A stretch of 25,347 bases of DNA, from assembly GCA_035653295.1 (NCBI GenBank), contig DASRCB010000361.1, positions 1 to 25,347 on the forward strand, given 5' to 3'. The position numbers and the translations under genes are program-made. A model generated the notes under the pieces. It was not told where the DNA came from. It ran no database searches and saw nothing but the letters and a program-made list of their open reading frames with translations. Source of the DNA: DASRCB01 sp035653295 (lineage in GTDB: Bacteria; Acidobacteriota; Terriglobia; Bryobacterales; Bryobacteraceae). Shown here piece after piece: positions 16,237 to 24,562 of the stretch; position 1 is the stretch's first letter, and every line of letters begins with the position of its first letter.

Positions 16237-18528
16237 TCAATCTCCAACCGCCGGAGCCTCGCGCGGGCGCACTTCCCAACCGCCCTCGGCGACACGTCCG
16301 CGCTGATCGTATGAGTGCCCGGTGACCAGGCCCAGCACGAACCAACCCAGCACCAGCGCGCCGGCTGCGAACAGCGTATCGCCGAACATGCGCATCCAGC
16401 GGAGCTCGTTCATGTGCCCGCTGTGCAGAAATTCGGCCGACCGCGCGTACCACGTGCCGTACTCCACCGACGCCCAGGTCTGCATCCACCCGATGGGCAG
16501 CATGCTCAGCAGCACCATCAGCGCGAGCCCGATATTGATGGACCAGAATGCGAGCGATAACGGGCGGTCTTTCCACGCGAGACCGGGCCGCAGCGCGCGC
16601 AGGCAGAAGAGCATCAGCCCGAGCCCCAGCATGCCGTAGACTCCGAACAAAGCGGTGTGCCCGTGCACCGGCGTTGTGTTCAGCCCCTGCATGTAATAAA
16701 GCGCGATGGGCGGGTTAATGAGGAACCCGAAGAGTCCCGCGCCCACGAAATTCCAGAACGCCACCGCGACAAAGAAGTAGATGGGCCATTTATAGGCGGC
16801 AAGCCAGACGTGCTGCTCGCGGGCGCGGGCAAGGCGAATGTTCTCCCATGCTTCGAAGCCGATCAGCACCAGCGGCACAACTTCCAGAGCGCTGAACACC
16901 GCGCCGAGCCCGAGCACGATGTTCGGCGTGCCCGCGAAATACAGATGGTGGAACGTCCCGATGATGCCGCCGGAGAGGAACACGACCGTCGAGAACAGGA
17001 CCGCGCGCGTCGCCGTCACTACCGAGAGCAGCCTCAGCCGGGTCAGCAGGAACGCGATCACCACGGTGGCGAAGACTTCGAAGAAGCCCTCCACCCACAG
17101 GTGCACCACCCACCAGCGCCAGTATTCGGCGGTCACCAGATTGCTTCGCTCCCCGTACATCAGCCCGGCGGCGTAGAACAGGGGAATCGCAACGCTGGAG
17201 ACGACGAACATCAGCAGCAGCGAGTGGCTCTCATCGCGTTTTGCCAGCGCAGGTTTCAGGGCGCGCCACATGAGCCACAGCCAGAACACCAGACCGATGA
17301 ATAACAGCACCTGCCAGAACCGGCCCAGGTCGACGTATTCGTAACCCTGCGTTCCGAACCAGAACCACAGATTGCCGAGCTTGTGCTGGATGCTCATCCA
17401 TTCGCCGGCCAGCGAGCCGACAACCACGATGAGCAGCGCGCCGAACAGGGCGTTGACTGCGAGGCGCTGGCCCTTCGGTTCGAAACCGCTGATCGCGGGC
17501 GCGACATACAACCCCGTCGCCAGCCACGATGTCGCGATCCAGAAAATGCCGATCTGCAGATGCCAGGTGCGCGTGACGCTGTAGGGAAGCAGGCGGTCGA
17601 GCGGGATGCCGTAGAAGCTGGAGCCTTCGACGCCGTAATGGGCGGTGATCGCGCCCAGCGCCACCTGCACGACCCAGAGGGCCGCCACCACGAAGAAGTA
17701 CTTGATGGTGGCCCGCTGTGAAGCGGTCGCCTTCAATCCCAGGAGCGGGTCGCGCTCCGGCAGCAGTTCGTGCTCCACCGTGCGCGGCTGAGACGCGAAG
17801 TACCAGACCATGCCGCCGACGCCGGCCAGCAGAAAGATGAAGCTGAGGACGCTCCAGACAATGGCGCCGCCGGTCGGCTCGTTGCCGATGAGCGGCTCGT
17901 GCGGCCAGTTCTGCGTGTACGTGACCTGCGACCCTGGACGGTTCGTGGAAGCGGCCCAGGCCGTCCACCAGAAGAAGGCGCTCATTTGGCGCTGCTTCAC
18001 GGGATCGTCGAGGGCTCCGCGCGCGATGGCGTAGTCTGGCCGGCCGCTCGAGAAGACATCGGCGTAGTAACCCGCCAGCCGATCGAACGCCGCGGCGCGG
18101 ATTGGATCCACGGTGATGACGCCCGTGCCGGCATCCCACGTGTTCGTGCGCATCAGCGTCCGAAGTCGGGCCTGAAGCACGGCCTGCTGCTCCGGACCGA
18201 GCGCGCCGTACGCCGTGGTTCCGTACGCGGCGGCCCAGCGGTCCAAAATGAACATGCTTTCGCGATGGATCCAGTCGGCGCTCCAGTCAGGCGCAACGTA
18301 GGAGCCGTGGCCCCAAATCGTGCCTACCTCCTGGCCTCCGATGGACTGCCACACGCCCTGTCCGGCGCGGATGGTCTCACCATCAAACAGCACGCGGCCA
18401 TCGCTGGTCACTACCTGCGATGGAATCGGCGGAGCGTTGTGGAGCACCTTCACGCCAACGCCGCCGAGTACCGCGAAGGAAGCAATCAGAACAATGCCGA
18501 GAGCGATCCAGAGTCGTTTGTAGTTCAT
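16237..18528 (-). CDS. norB: Quinol-dependent nitric oxide reductase (qNOR)
   Basis: 763 residues from ATG at 18528, with GAGGAAAGG upstream. This is the long single-subunit form: an N-terminal membrane helix (about 7-28), a periplasmic domain (about 30-215, including GVWQSIGGQEVGTIWGHGSY), then about 12-13 membrane helices. Haem and FeB ligands are visible: His323 (TWHLQIG), His476 with Glu480 and Glu484 (VVHLWVEGFFEVF), His527-His528 (GTFHHLYF), and His622/His624 (VHGHTALFG). It reduces two NO to N2O with quinol as electron donor, in the inner membrane. No norC is present, as expected for qNOR. The start overlaps the nnrS stop by 4 bases. With no nitrite reductase nearby, NO detoxification is the likely role. 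Confidence 0.95.
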   Translation of the reverse strand: MNYKRLWIALGIVLIASFAVLGGVGVKVLHNAPPIPSQVVTSDGRVLFDGETIRAGQGVWQSIGGQEVGTIWGHGSYVAPDWSADWIHRESMFILDRWAAAYGTTAYGALGPEQQAVLQARLRTLMRTNTWDAGTGVITVDPIRAAAFDRLAGYYADVFSSGRPDYAIARGALDDPVKQRQMSAFFWWTAWAASTNRPGSQVTYTQNWPHEPLIGNEPTGGAIVWSVLSFIFLLAGVGGMVWYFASQPRTVEHELLPERDPLLGLKATASQRATIKYFFVVAALWVVQVALGAITAHYGVEGSSFYGIPLDRLLPYSVTRTWHLQIGIFWIATSWLATGLYVAPAISGFEPKGQRLAVNALFGALLIVVVGSLAGEWMSIQHKLGNLWFWFGTQGYEYVDLGRFWQVLLFIGLVFWLWLMWRALKPALAKRDESHSLLLMFVVSSVAIPLFYAAGLMYGERSNLVTAEYWRWWVVHLWVEGFFEVFATVVIAFLLTRLRLLSVVTATRAVLFSTVVFLSGGIIGTFHHLYFAGTPNIVLGLGAVFSALEVVPLVLIGFEAWENIRLARAREQHVWLAAYKWPIYFFVAVAFWNFVGAGLFGFLINPPIALYYMQGLNTTPVHGHTALFGVYGMLGLGLMLFCLRALRPGLAWKDRPLSLAFWSINIGLALMVLLSMLPIGWMQTWASVEYGTWYARSAEFLHSGHMNELRWMRMFGDTLFAAGALVLGWFVLGLVTGHSYDQRGRVAEGGWEVRPREAPAVGD

Positions 18529-19841
18529 ATAGAAATGCCTTTCCTCGTTGGTTCAGACTGCCGTGGTCGTGCGAATGTGGCCAGCAGATTGACTGCGAAC
18601 ACGGTTACCGCGGTCATTTCGATGAATGCCGAGGCGGGGAGCCACCGCCACGCTGAGACTAGTACATGCTGATAGGCAAGAATCTCGGATGAAACGCGAA
18701 TAAGACATCCGATCGTGAGCAGAAGCAGGCCGATGAACATCAACCGTGGGCTGAACAGCACCCGCATACCGGAAAATGCGGGGAGCACGCGCTGTCCGAT
18801 GGCGAAGACCATTGTGGCCAGAAACCCGACGGTCAGCGCATGACGCGAGGCGCCCGCAATTCCTGTGCTGTCCGTCGCCAGAGCGGCCCAGATGCCGAGC
18901 ACGGCCGCGATCGCGGCCTGAAGATAAGCGATTCGAACGAAAACGGGGAAGCTGGAGTGCACGCCGCGCGTCTTTGCGGGCCGCTCGGCGGGTTCGGCGA
19001 TGCGCAACGCGCAGATGGCGACGGCGAGGCCGCCCAACAGCAGCAGGGCCGCGGGCATTGCCGCTCCCGCCAGCGCCGCGATCACCGCCGCCGTATTCAG
19101 CGCCACAGCCGGCAGCAGCAACCGAGTCCGAGTGGGCCGCAAGCCGAGAAACACCGGCAGCCAGCGGGCGCTGAATCCCCAAACGAACGGGACGAGGAAG
19201 CCCCACGTCTGCAGCACGAGTAGTCTTTGGTCGAAGAGCGGTGGCAGTTCGGGACCCACGCCGCGGAAAGACAGAAACACCGCAACGCCGAGGTTCAGAA
19301 ACAGCGACGCGAACAGCCCAAGGCAGCCGGCGATTACCGCGAAAATCCACGGATCCAGCCTGCCTTTGCCCGATTCCCCGGGGCGATGCCCCGAAACAGA
19401 CTTGAAAAAGATCAGGAAAGCAATGAGCTCGAAACCGGCGGAAATGGGCAGCGTCGCCCGCCGGCGCCATTGGTACACGCCCGCGATCCAGCGGAGCAGA
19501 ACGCCGGAAGTCCACAGCGCCCATGTCGCCCAGGCGGCAACCGGCGCGTTCCATTTCACGTTCCTTAATTTCGGGATTGAGTAGAAGCCAATGCCGAGAA
19601 TGAAGCTGCCGATCCAGCCGAAAATCTGTGCGTGCCCGTGGGCCTGAATCCACGCCGCAGAAACCGAGCCGGGGGCTCGATGCGTGGCAATCGCAACCAG
19701 GTTCCACACCCCGAAAAACGTTCCCGGAAACAGCATGAACGCCAGCCCGGTCGCCACATACACGGTCAGCAGGCGCGACAGCGCCGTCTCGCGCTCCGCG
19801 CCGCCGGACCCGGATTCGACGATGGGCAGTTGCGCAGTCAC
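18525..19841 (-). CDS. nnrS: NnrS family haem-copper membrane protein
   Basis: 438 residues from GTG at 19841 (GGAGATGGAAGAAG just upstream). About twelve hydrophobic helices, with the NnrS-type His-rich helix WIQAHGHAQIFGWIGSFILG (His68, His70) and a late conserved segment HALTVGFLATMVFAIGQRVLPAFSG. NnrS proteins are haem- and copper-containing membrane proteins tied to resistance to nitrosative stress; they are thought to limit dinitrosyl-iron complex formation. The gene overlaps ric (GTGA) and norB (ATGA) by 4 bases each, so it is the middle member of a tightly coupled NO-stress operon. Confidence 0.92.
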   Translation of the reverse strand: MTAQLPIVESGSGGAERETALSRLLTVYVATGLAFMLFPGTFFGVWNLVAIATHRAPGSVSAAWIQAHGHAQIFGWIGSFILGIGFYSIPKLRNVKWNAPVAAWATWALWTSGVLLRWIAGVYQWRRRATLPISAGFELIAFLIFFKSVSGHRPGESGKGRLDPWIFAVIAGCLGLFASLFLNLGVAVFLSFRGVGPELPPLFDQRLLVLQTWGFLVPFVWGFSARWLPVFLGLRPTRTRLLLPAVALNTAAVIAALAGAAMPAALLLLGGLAVAICALRIAEPAERPAKTRGVHSSFPVFVRIAYLQAAIAAVLGIWAALATDSTGIAGASRHALTVGFLATMVFAIGQRVLPAFSGMRVLFSPRLMFIGLLLLTIGCLIRVSSEILAYQHVLVSAWRWLPASAFIEMTAVTVFAVNLLATFARPRQSEPTRKGISI

Positions 19842-20557
19842 CGCGCTTCTTCCATCTCCACGGCGCGCGGGAACAGAACGTTGTTCTCCAGGTGAATGTG
19901 CTGGTGCAGATCGGCTTCGAAGTCAGCCAGCGCGCCGTACAGGGTTCGATAGCTGATGCACGCGTCCCCGGGGCACGTGTATCCGCCGGTGATCGCTCGG
20001 ATCTCGCGCAGCGCTTCGCCGGCGTCGTCGTGCTCGCGCAGCATCATGGACACCGGATTTTGCACCTTCTCGAACGGCGGCGGCACGATGGGTTCCCCGG
20101 CGACCAGGGCTTCTTCCATCCGGATGATGTACGGGAACAGCACGGAGTCTTCCTTCATCAGGTGAGTCGTGAGCTCCTGGGCGAGACCGGCAAAGACCTC
20201 GCGCAGCCGGACCAGTTCCGCGTGCCGCCGACCGTGCACGGAGCAAACCTTGTTCAGCAGGGGCTCCAGCCGCGCCAGTTCGTCCCGCGTGTAGCGATGG
20301 TGTGTGTGTTGGATGTGCGCGACCAGGTCGGCGAGAGGCTCGCTCTGCCAGCACCGGTTTTCGAGCGCGCCAGGCGCCGCGGCGGATTCAAGCGCGTTCA
20401 CGACCTCGCCGATTGACCGCCCGGCCGACTGGCAGGCCTGCTCCAGGCTCTTGTTCCCGCCGCAGCAGTAATCGATGCCCAGCATTTCAAAAACGCGGGT
20501 GGCGCCCGGAATTTCCAGAGCCAGTTCGCGAACCGTTTTTTCGGTAGTTCTTTCCAT
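19838..20557 (-). CDS. ric: RIC-family di-iron iron-sulphur cluster repair protein (YtfE/ScdA-like)
   Basis: 239 residues from ATG at 20557. The N-terminal ScdA-type domain has the conserved Cys pair (GIDYCCGGNKSLEQAC, Cys31-Cys32). The C-terminal hemerythrin-like domain carries the metal ligands: HIQHTHHRYTRDEL, HLMKEDSVLFPYI, LREHDDAGEAL and HIHLENNVLFP. These cytosolic proteins repair iron-sulphur clusters damaged by NO or oxidative stress, and some release NO from nitrosylated iron. No clear ribosome binding site precedes the ATG, so the message may have a very short leader. It is the first gene downstream of the candidate Crp/Fnr operator at 20597-20608 and overlaps nnrS by 4 bases. Confidence 0.94.
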   Translation of the reverse strand: MERTTEKTVRELALEIPGATRVFEMLGIDYCCGGNKSLEQACQSAGRSIGEVVNALESAAAPGALENRCWQSEPLADLVAHIQHTHHRYTRDELARLEPLLNKVCSVHGRRHAELVRLREVFAGLAQELTTHLMKEDSVLFPYIIRMEEALVAGEPIVPPPFEKVQNPVSMMLREHDDAGEALREIRAITGGYTCPGDACISYRTLYGALADFEADLHQHIHLENNVLFPRAVEMEEAR

Positions 20558-20596
20558 GCTGGTTCGAGGTTAACCGGCATGGCCACATACCCGCTA

Positions 20597-20608
20597 TGAC
20601 TTTAGTCA
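20597..20608. promoter_or_regulatory. Candidate Crp/Fnr-family operator upstream of ric
   Basis: TGACTTTAGTCA is a perfect 5-2-5 inverted repeat that contains TGA-N6-TCA, the spacing shared by Crp, Fnr and Dnr-type sites. It covers the TAA stop of the Crp/Fnr-like gene, and its centre is about 45 bases before the ric start codon. A class II activator site centred near -41.5 would put the transcription start only a few bases before the ATG. No good -10 element is seen there (TTAACC at 20573-20568 is weak), so repression is also possible. Confidence 0.5.
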
Positions 20609-21309
20609 CGCGCCGACAGCTCGGCTTCCAACTGCTTCAGATCGCGGATGATAACCTCCCGCCCTTCCATTGCCAACAGCCCCTCTGCCTGGAAGCGGGA
20701 CAGATTTCGGGAGATCAGTTCGCGAACCGTTCCAATCTGTGCCGCCACTTCCTGCTGGTTGGCCGGGAGGAGGACGGCAATGCCCTCCGCTGTCTGCCGC
20801 CCTTCCTGCTGCGCCAGATGCAGAAGGAAAGAAGCAAGCCGGTGCCGCACCGTGGTGAACGAAAGCTCCTCGATAATGCGCACCAGGCGGCGCAGACGGG
20901 CGCCCACCGTCCGCAGCACTTTCAACGCGACCTGCGGATGCGCGAGGCACAAGGTCTGAAAATCCGCCTTGCTGAGAAACAGCAGGCTGGCATTGTCCAC
21001 TGCCGACGCGGAAGCAGGATAATTGCCGCCGTCGAAAACCGGAATCTCCGCGATGGACCCGCCCGGTCCGTCAATGCTGAGCACCTGCTCGCGCCCGCTG
21101 CTCGACATCTTGAAGATGCGAATGTGCCCGCGTTCCACCACGTACAAGCCGGTGCACGGCTCGCCCTCCGAGAACAGCATCTCTCCCGGGGAGCACTGAC
21201 GCCGCGTCGTTCGCTCCGCGAGGAATCCCAGCTCGGCGTCATTAAGTCCGGAGAAGATCGGTACCCGCGCAAGGATCGCGGCGGGGCCGGTTCGAACATC
21301 CGGCATCAT
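20602..21309 (-). CDS. Crp/Fnr-family transcription regulator, probable NO-stress regulator
   Basis: 235 residues from ATG at 21309. Residues about 12-130 form the cyclic-nucleotide-binding-like beta roll (GEMLFSEGEPCTGLYVVERGHIRIF, SIAEIPVFDGGNYPASASAVD). Residues about 130-160 are the long dimerisation helix, and about 185-215 a winged HTH (LPANQQEVAAQIGTVRELISRNLSRFQAEGLL). No Fnr-type N-terminal Cys cluster is visible, so an oxygen-sensing 4Fe-4S centre is unlikely. Its position directly before ric-nnrS-norB suggests a Dnr/NnrR-like NO sensor, which is inference. Its start overlaps the LarA-like stop by one base (TAATG), and 44 bases separate it from ric. Confidence 0.88.
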   Translation of the reverse strand: MMPDVRTGPAAILARVPIFSGLNDAELGFLAERTTRRQCSPGEMLFSEGEPCTGLYVVERGHIRIFKMSSSGREQVLSIDGPGGSIAEIPVFDGGNYPASASAVDNASLLFLSKADFQTLCLAHPQVALKVLRTVGARLRRLVRIIEELSFTTVRHRLASFLLHLAQQEGRQTAEGIAVLLPANQQEVAAQIGTVRELISRNLSRFQAEGLLAMEGREVIIRDLKQLEAELSARD

Positions 21310-22595
21310 TAGGCCACGCCCGCCTGCTCCATTGCCTGAGCGAGAACGTAGGGTCCATCGGGCATGATCGCGATTTCGGCGTGCGGCGCCAGTCCATCCA
21401 CCAGCGCCGCAATCGCATTCTCCGGATTACCGAAGACCCTGCCCCACAGCGCCTGATGGTAATCCCCAGGCAACCCCGGCACGTAATAGAGGACTTCGAT
21501 ATCGCGGGCGACCAGCGCCAGTTTTTCGAGCTGCCATTGATCCACGACGACCGGCGCTTTCGTAATTCGATTCAGAAAGTCGGGGGCGCTGCATCCGTCC
21601 CGCAGCAGCGCGCTGAAATCCGCCGATCCCGGCCCTTCGGCGCAGGCAGCCATCAACAGGATGCGTCCGCCGGGCCGCACGATCCGGGCGGCGGCCGTCA
21701 CGCCCTTGATGGCCTGATAGAACGTCAGATCGAGCGGATAGCCCGCCGCAGTGGTGATCGCCGCGTCCATTGGCTGCTCCAGCTGATGCATCATCACGTT
21801 CGACACGTAGGCCATGCCCTCGTCGTGCGCGTCGGGCCCGTGCCCGGCAAAAACACCGGAGATCTTCCGGTCGCGCGTGATGGCCACGTCCAGCATGAAA
21901 TCGTGACACGCCATCTGCGCGATTTCCAGCAGCTCCCGATGCAGCGTGTTCCCCTCGATGGAGCCTTCCACCGCTTTCGGATCGCGCATGAAGCGCGGGC
22001 TGTGGAGCTCGCGAATCGTGTCCTGATAAGCCATCCCCGGAGCGATCAGCTTCCGTCCCCCGGAAAAGCCGAGCATCAGATGCGGCTCGATGAGGCCGCA
22101 GGTGATATGCAACTCCGCCGCCATGAACCGCTCGTCGATCCAGACCGAGGTTCCGGAACGCGTCTTGCCAAGACTGCGATGTTCCCCGATCTGACGCGCA
22201 TCGTGATTGACCACGCGATACGATCCCGCGATTTCCGGCCCCAGGATCTCCTCCAGTTCCTGTGGCGTTGCGGACCGGTGGAGCCCGGTCGCAATAACAA
22301 TCGTCACCGCTTCGCGTGCGATGCCGCCCTGATGCAGCCGCTCCAGCAGCGGCGGAAGCATCAGCCGATTCGGGACCGGGCGGGTAATATCGCAGACCGC
22401 AATCGCGGCGCTCCGCTTGCGCGCCGCGAGTTGGCGCAGCGGCTCGCCGGCGATCGGATTGTCCAGCGCACGGCCAATCGCCGCTTCCGGATGCGAGAGC
22501 GCCTCGCCCGACCGTGCATCCAGCACGCGCCAGTGGAATCCGGACGGCAATTTCACCTGCAGCCCGTCACGCCCGAAGGCAAGCCGGATGTTCAT
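21309..22595 (-). CDS. larA: LarA-family (nickel-pincer nucleotide) racemase-like protein
   Basis: 428 residues from ATG at 22595; the longer open frame to 22691 is rejected because its N-terminal 32 residues are Arg/Gly-rich and unlike the family. Motifs of lactate racemase LarA are present: DITRPVPN (69-76), ATGLHRSATPQELEEILG with His106, NHDA with His131, and IEPHLMLGFSGGRKLIAPG with His172 and Lys182. In LarA the Lys binds the nickel-pincer cofactor covalently and His residues act as ligand and acid/base. Family members racemise or epimerise 2-hydroxy acids; many are not lactate racemases, so the substrate is open. No larB, larC or larE cofactor genes are in the window. The stop overlaps the Crp/Fnr-like start by one base. 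Confidence 0.85.
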   Translation of the reverse strand: MNIRLAFGRDGLQVKLPSGFHWRVLDARSGEALSHPEAAIGRALDNPIAGEPLRQLAARKRSAAIAVCDITRPVPNRLMLPPLLERLHQGGIAREAVTIVIATGLHRSATPQELEEILGPEIAGSYRVVNHDARQIGEHRSLGKTRSGTSVWIDERFMAAELHITCGLIEPHLMLGFSGGRKLIAPGMAYQDTIRELHSPRFMRDPKAVEGSIEGNTLHRELLEIAQMACHDFMLDVAITRDRKISGVFAGHGPDAHDEGMAYVSNVMMHQLEQPMDAAITTAAGYPLDLTFYQAIKGVTAAARIVRPGGRILLMAACAEGPGSADFSALLRDGCSAPDFLNRITKAPVVVDQWQLEKLALVARDIEVLYYVPGLPGDYHQALWGRVFGNPENAIAALVDGLAPHAEIAIMPDGPYVLAQAMEQAGVA

Positions 22596-22723
22596 ACCCG
22601 TATCATGCCACCGGATACGTCGGACGGAACCGCCTCTGTCGCGTGCGGCCGGATCACCCTGTCGCGCTCCGGCACGAATGAAACTCCCCACCGACGGCAG
22701 CGTTTTTTATGTAAACTCCTAAC

Positions 22724-23437
22724 GTGCCCTTCGATCCCGCCTTTGCCCACGACGTACTGATCCCGCTCAATAACGCCGCTTATCAACTCTCACGAGACCA
22801 GCAGCTGGTTTTTCCGACCGGCTGGGACCAGACCGGAACGGTCACCGTGGACCAGTCACAGATCGACAAGGAAAACGCGACCGGCCTCGCAAAAACGCTC
22901 GTCACCGAGGATTGCGACTGGGGCGTCGTGGCCCGCAAGGGCGACATCTCCGTCATCGCCATCCGCGGCACCGAGACCGAGCACCAGTGGCTGCAGGATT
23001 TCAGCGCGATCATTCAGCCTGTTCCGCACCAGCAGTGGTTCATGCACCAGGGTTTCAGCGATGTCTGGAACTCGCTCGCCGGCAGTCTGCAGAAGGCGTG
23101 GGACACGGCTTCGTTGGCGAACGCCCGCGTCTACATCACCGGGCACAGCCTGGGCGCCGCCGTCGCCCTCATCATGGGCGTGTTTCACCCGGAAGCTTTC
23201 ACATGGACCTTCGCCGGTCCGGCGGTCTTTTCACCGATTCGCGGCGTTCCTCCCGCGGTCAATGTCATCCGCGTGGTGAATCCCAGCGATCTCGTCCCCA
23301 AGGCCCCGCTCCCGCCTCTGTATCAGCACATCGGGCAGGAGGTGGACGTCATCGGCGCCGCGGATCCGTTCGACTTCGTGCTGCAGCACAGCCTTGCGAC
23401 TTACGCCGCGGGACTGGCTCGGCTCATGGCCCAGTGA
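22724..23437 (+). CDS. Class 3 lipase family protein
   Basis: 237 residues from GTG at 22724, with no clear ribosome binding site (TTTATGTAAACTCCTAAC precedes it, which could be a -10 region for a leaderless message). Motifs of the lipase class 3 fold are complete: VIAIRGTETEHQWLQDF (oxyanion segment), nucleophile elbow GHSLG (Ser142), acid Asp189 in NPSDLVPKAP, and base His222 in QHSLATYAAGL. No signal peptide or membrane helix is evident, so it may act in the cytosol or leave by another route. The natural lipid or ester is unknown. It is divergent from the LarA-like gene, with a 128-base gap (22596-22723) in which I see no TGA-N6-TCA site. Confidence 0.85.
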   Translation: MPFDPAFAHDVLIPLNNAAYQLSRDQQLVFPTGWDQTGTVTVDQSQIDKENATGLAKTLVTEDCDWGVVARKGDISVIAIRGTETEHQWLQDFSAIIQPVPHQQWFMHQGFSDVWNSLAGSLQKAWDTASLANARVYITGHSLGAAVALIMGVFHPEAFTWTFAGPAVFSPIRGVPPAVNVIRVVNPSDLVPKAPLPPLYQHIGQEVDVIGAADPFDFVLQHSLATYAAGLARLMAQ

Positions 23438-23470
23438 GGCGTCCAGCGCCGCCCGTAACCGTGGCAGCCC

Positions 23471-24460
23471 TTACATCGACCAGCGCCACAAACTCGCGCC
23501 CACCGTATACCCCGCGCCGACGCCCGAAAACAGCACCAGATCGCCCTTCTTCAGCCGGCCTTCCTCCACCGCGTCGCGCGTAGCCAGCGGGATGGTCGCC
23601 GAAGTGGTATTGCCGTACCGGTCGATGTTGATCATCACCCGCTCGCACGGGATACCCAGGCGCTCCGCGGTCCCCGTGATAATGCGCCGGTTGGCCTGGT
23701 GCGGAATATACAGCGATATTTCCGAAATGTCGATGTTGTTGCGCTCCAGCAGATCGCGGCAAATTTCATACATCTTGCGCACCGCGAACTTGAACACCTG
23801 CTGCCCTTCCTGCTTTACGTAATGCAGCCGGTTCTGCACGGTCTCGACGCTGGGAGGCATGCGGCTGCCGCCCGCCGGCATCTTCAGTGCGTCCCCGCCG
23901 GACCCATCCAGTTCGCCGAGAAAGTCGATAAACCCGCCCTCGCCGTCCTCGCCGCGCTCGATCAGAAACGCGCCCGCTCCATCGCCGAACAGAATGCACG
24001 TCGTGCGATCGGTGTAATCGATGATGCGCGACATCGTGTCTGACCCGATCACCAGCACGCGCTTGTGAGCGCCGGAGCGCACCATGTTCGCCGCCGTATT
24101 GATGCCGTAGAGAAAGCTGCAGCAGGCTGCGATCAGATCGAACCCCCACGCTCCCTTCGCCCCCAGCCGATCCTGCACGATGCATGCCGTCGATGGAAAG
24201 AGCATGTCCGGAGTAACGGTGCAGACGATGATCGCCTCCACCTCACCGGCCTCGATCCCCCGGCTGTTCAAAGCCATCCGCGCAGCTTCGATGGCCATGT
24301 CGGATGTGGCCACTTCCGGCTCGGCGATGTGCCGCTCGGTGATTCCCACCCGCTGCATAATCCACTCGTTGCTGGTGTCCACCATCTTTTCCAGATCGAA
24401 ATTGGTCAGCAGTCGTGGCGGCGTGTAGCATCCCAGTGCGCTAATCCGAGCAGTGTGCAA
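23471..24460 (-). CDS. fabH: Beta-ketoacyl-ACP synthase III
   Basis: 329 residues from TTG at 24460, supported by GGAGG 6 bases upstream and by a normal family N-terminus (ARISALGCYTPPRLLTN). The thiolase-fold active site is complete: Cys113 in DLIAACCSFLYG, His254 in YIPHQANRR, and Asn284 in RYGNTTSATIP. The Ser that usually follows the catalytic Cys is Cys114 here. KAS III condenses an acyl-CoA (acetyl-CoA or branched starters) with malonyl-ACP to start fatty-acid synthesis in the cytosol. The length is typical of the family. It converges with the lipase gene (33 bases apart) and is divergent from prfB. Confidence 0.93.
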   Translation of the reverse strand: MHTARISALGCYTPPRLLTNFDLEKMVDTSNEWIMQRVGITERHIAEPEVATSDMAIEAARMALNSRGIEAGEVEAIIVCTVTPDMLFPSTACIVQDRLGAKGAWGFDLIAACCSFLYGINTAANMVRSGAHKRVLVIGSDTMSRIIDYTDRTTCILFGDGAGAFLIERGEDGEGGFIDFLGELDGSGGDALKMPAGGSRMPPSVETVQNRLHYVKQEGQQVFKFAVRKMYEICRDLLERNNIDISEISLYIPHQANRRIITGTAERLGIPCERVMINIDRYGNTTSATIPLATRDAVEEGRLKKGDLVLFSGVGAGYTVGASLWRWSM

Positions 24461-24562
24461 GAACGGCCTCCAGAACTCTCAGCATACAGCGGTTATACCC
24501 CGCTCATGACGCAGTGAAACAGCGCTGCCAGGCGGTTTGTTAAAATCGATGCATTCACCAAC
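24461..24562. promoter_or_regulatory. Shared divergent promoter region of fabH and prfB
   Basis: This 102-base gap must hold both promoters. For prfB, TAAAAT at 24541-24546 matches 5 of 6 bases of the -10 consensus. For fabH, TATAAC (24497-24492) or TATGCT (24486-24481) on the minus strand are candidates, followed by GGAGG before the TTG start. No good -35 element was found for either direction. Confidence 0.35.

Noticed and set aside
16237..18528. Cytochrome-type NOR needing NorC
   Set aside because: The long N-terminal periplasmic extension and the absence of a norC gene fit the quinol-type enzyme.
21381..22760. Plus-strand open frame of 459 codons opposite the LarA-like gene
   Set aside because: Antisense shadow. 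The minus strand carries the full LarA motif set.
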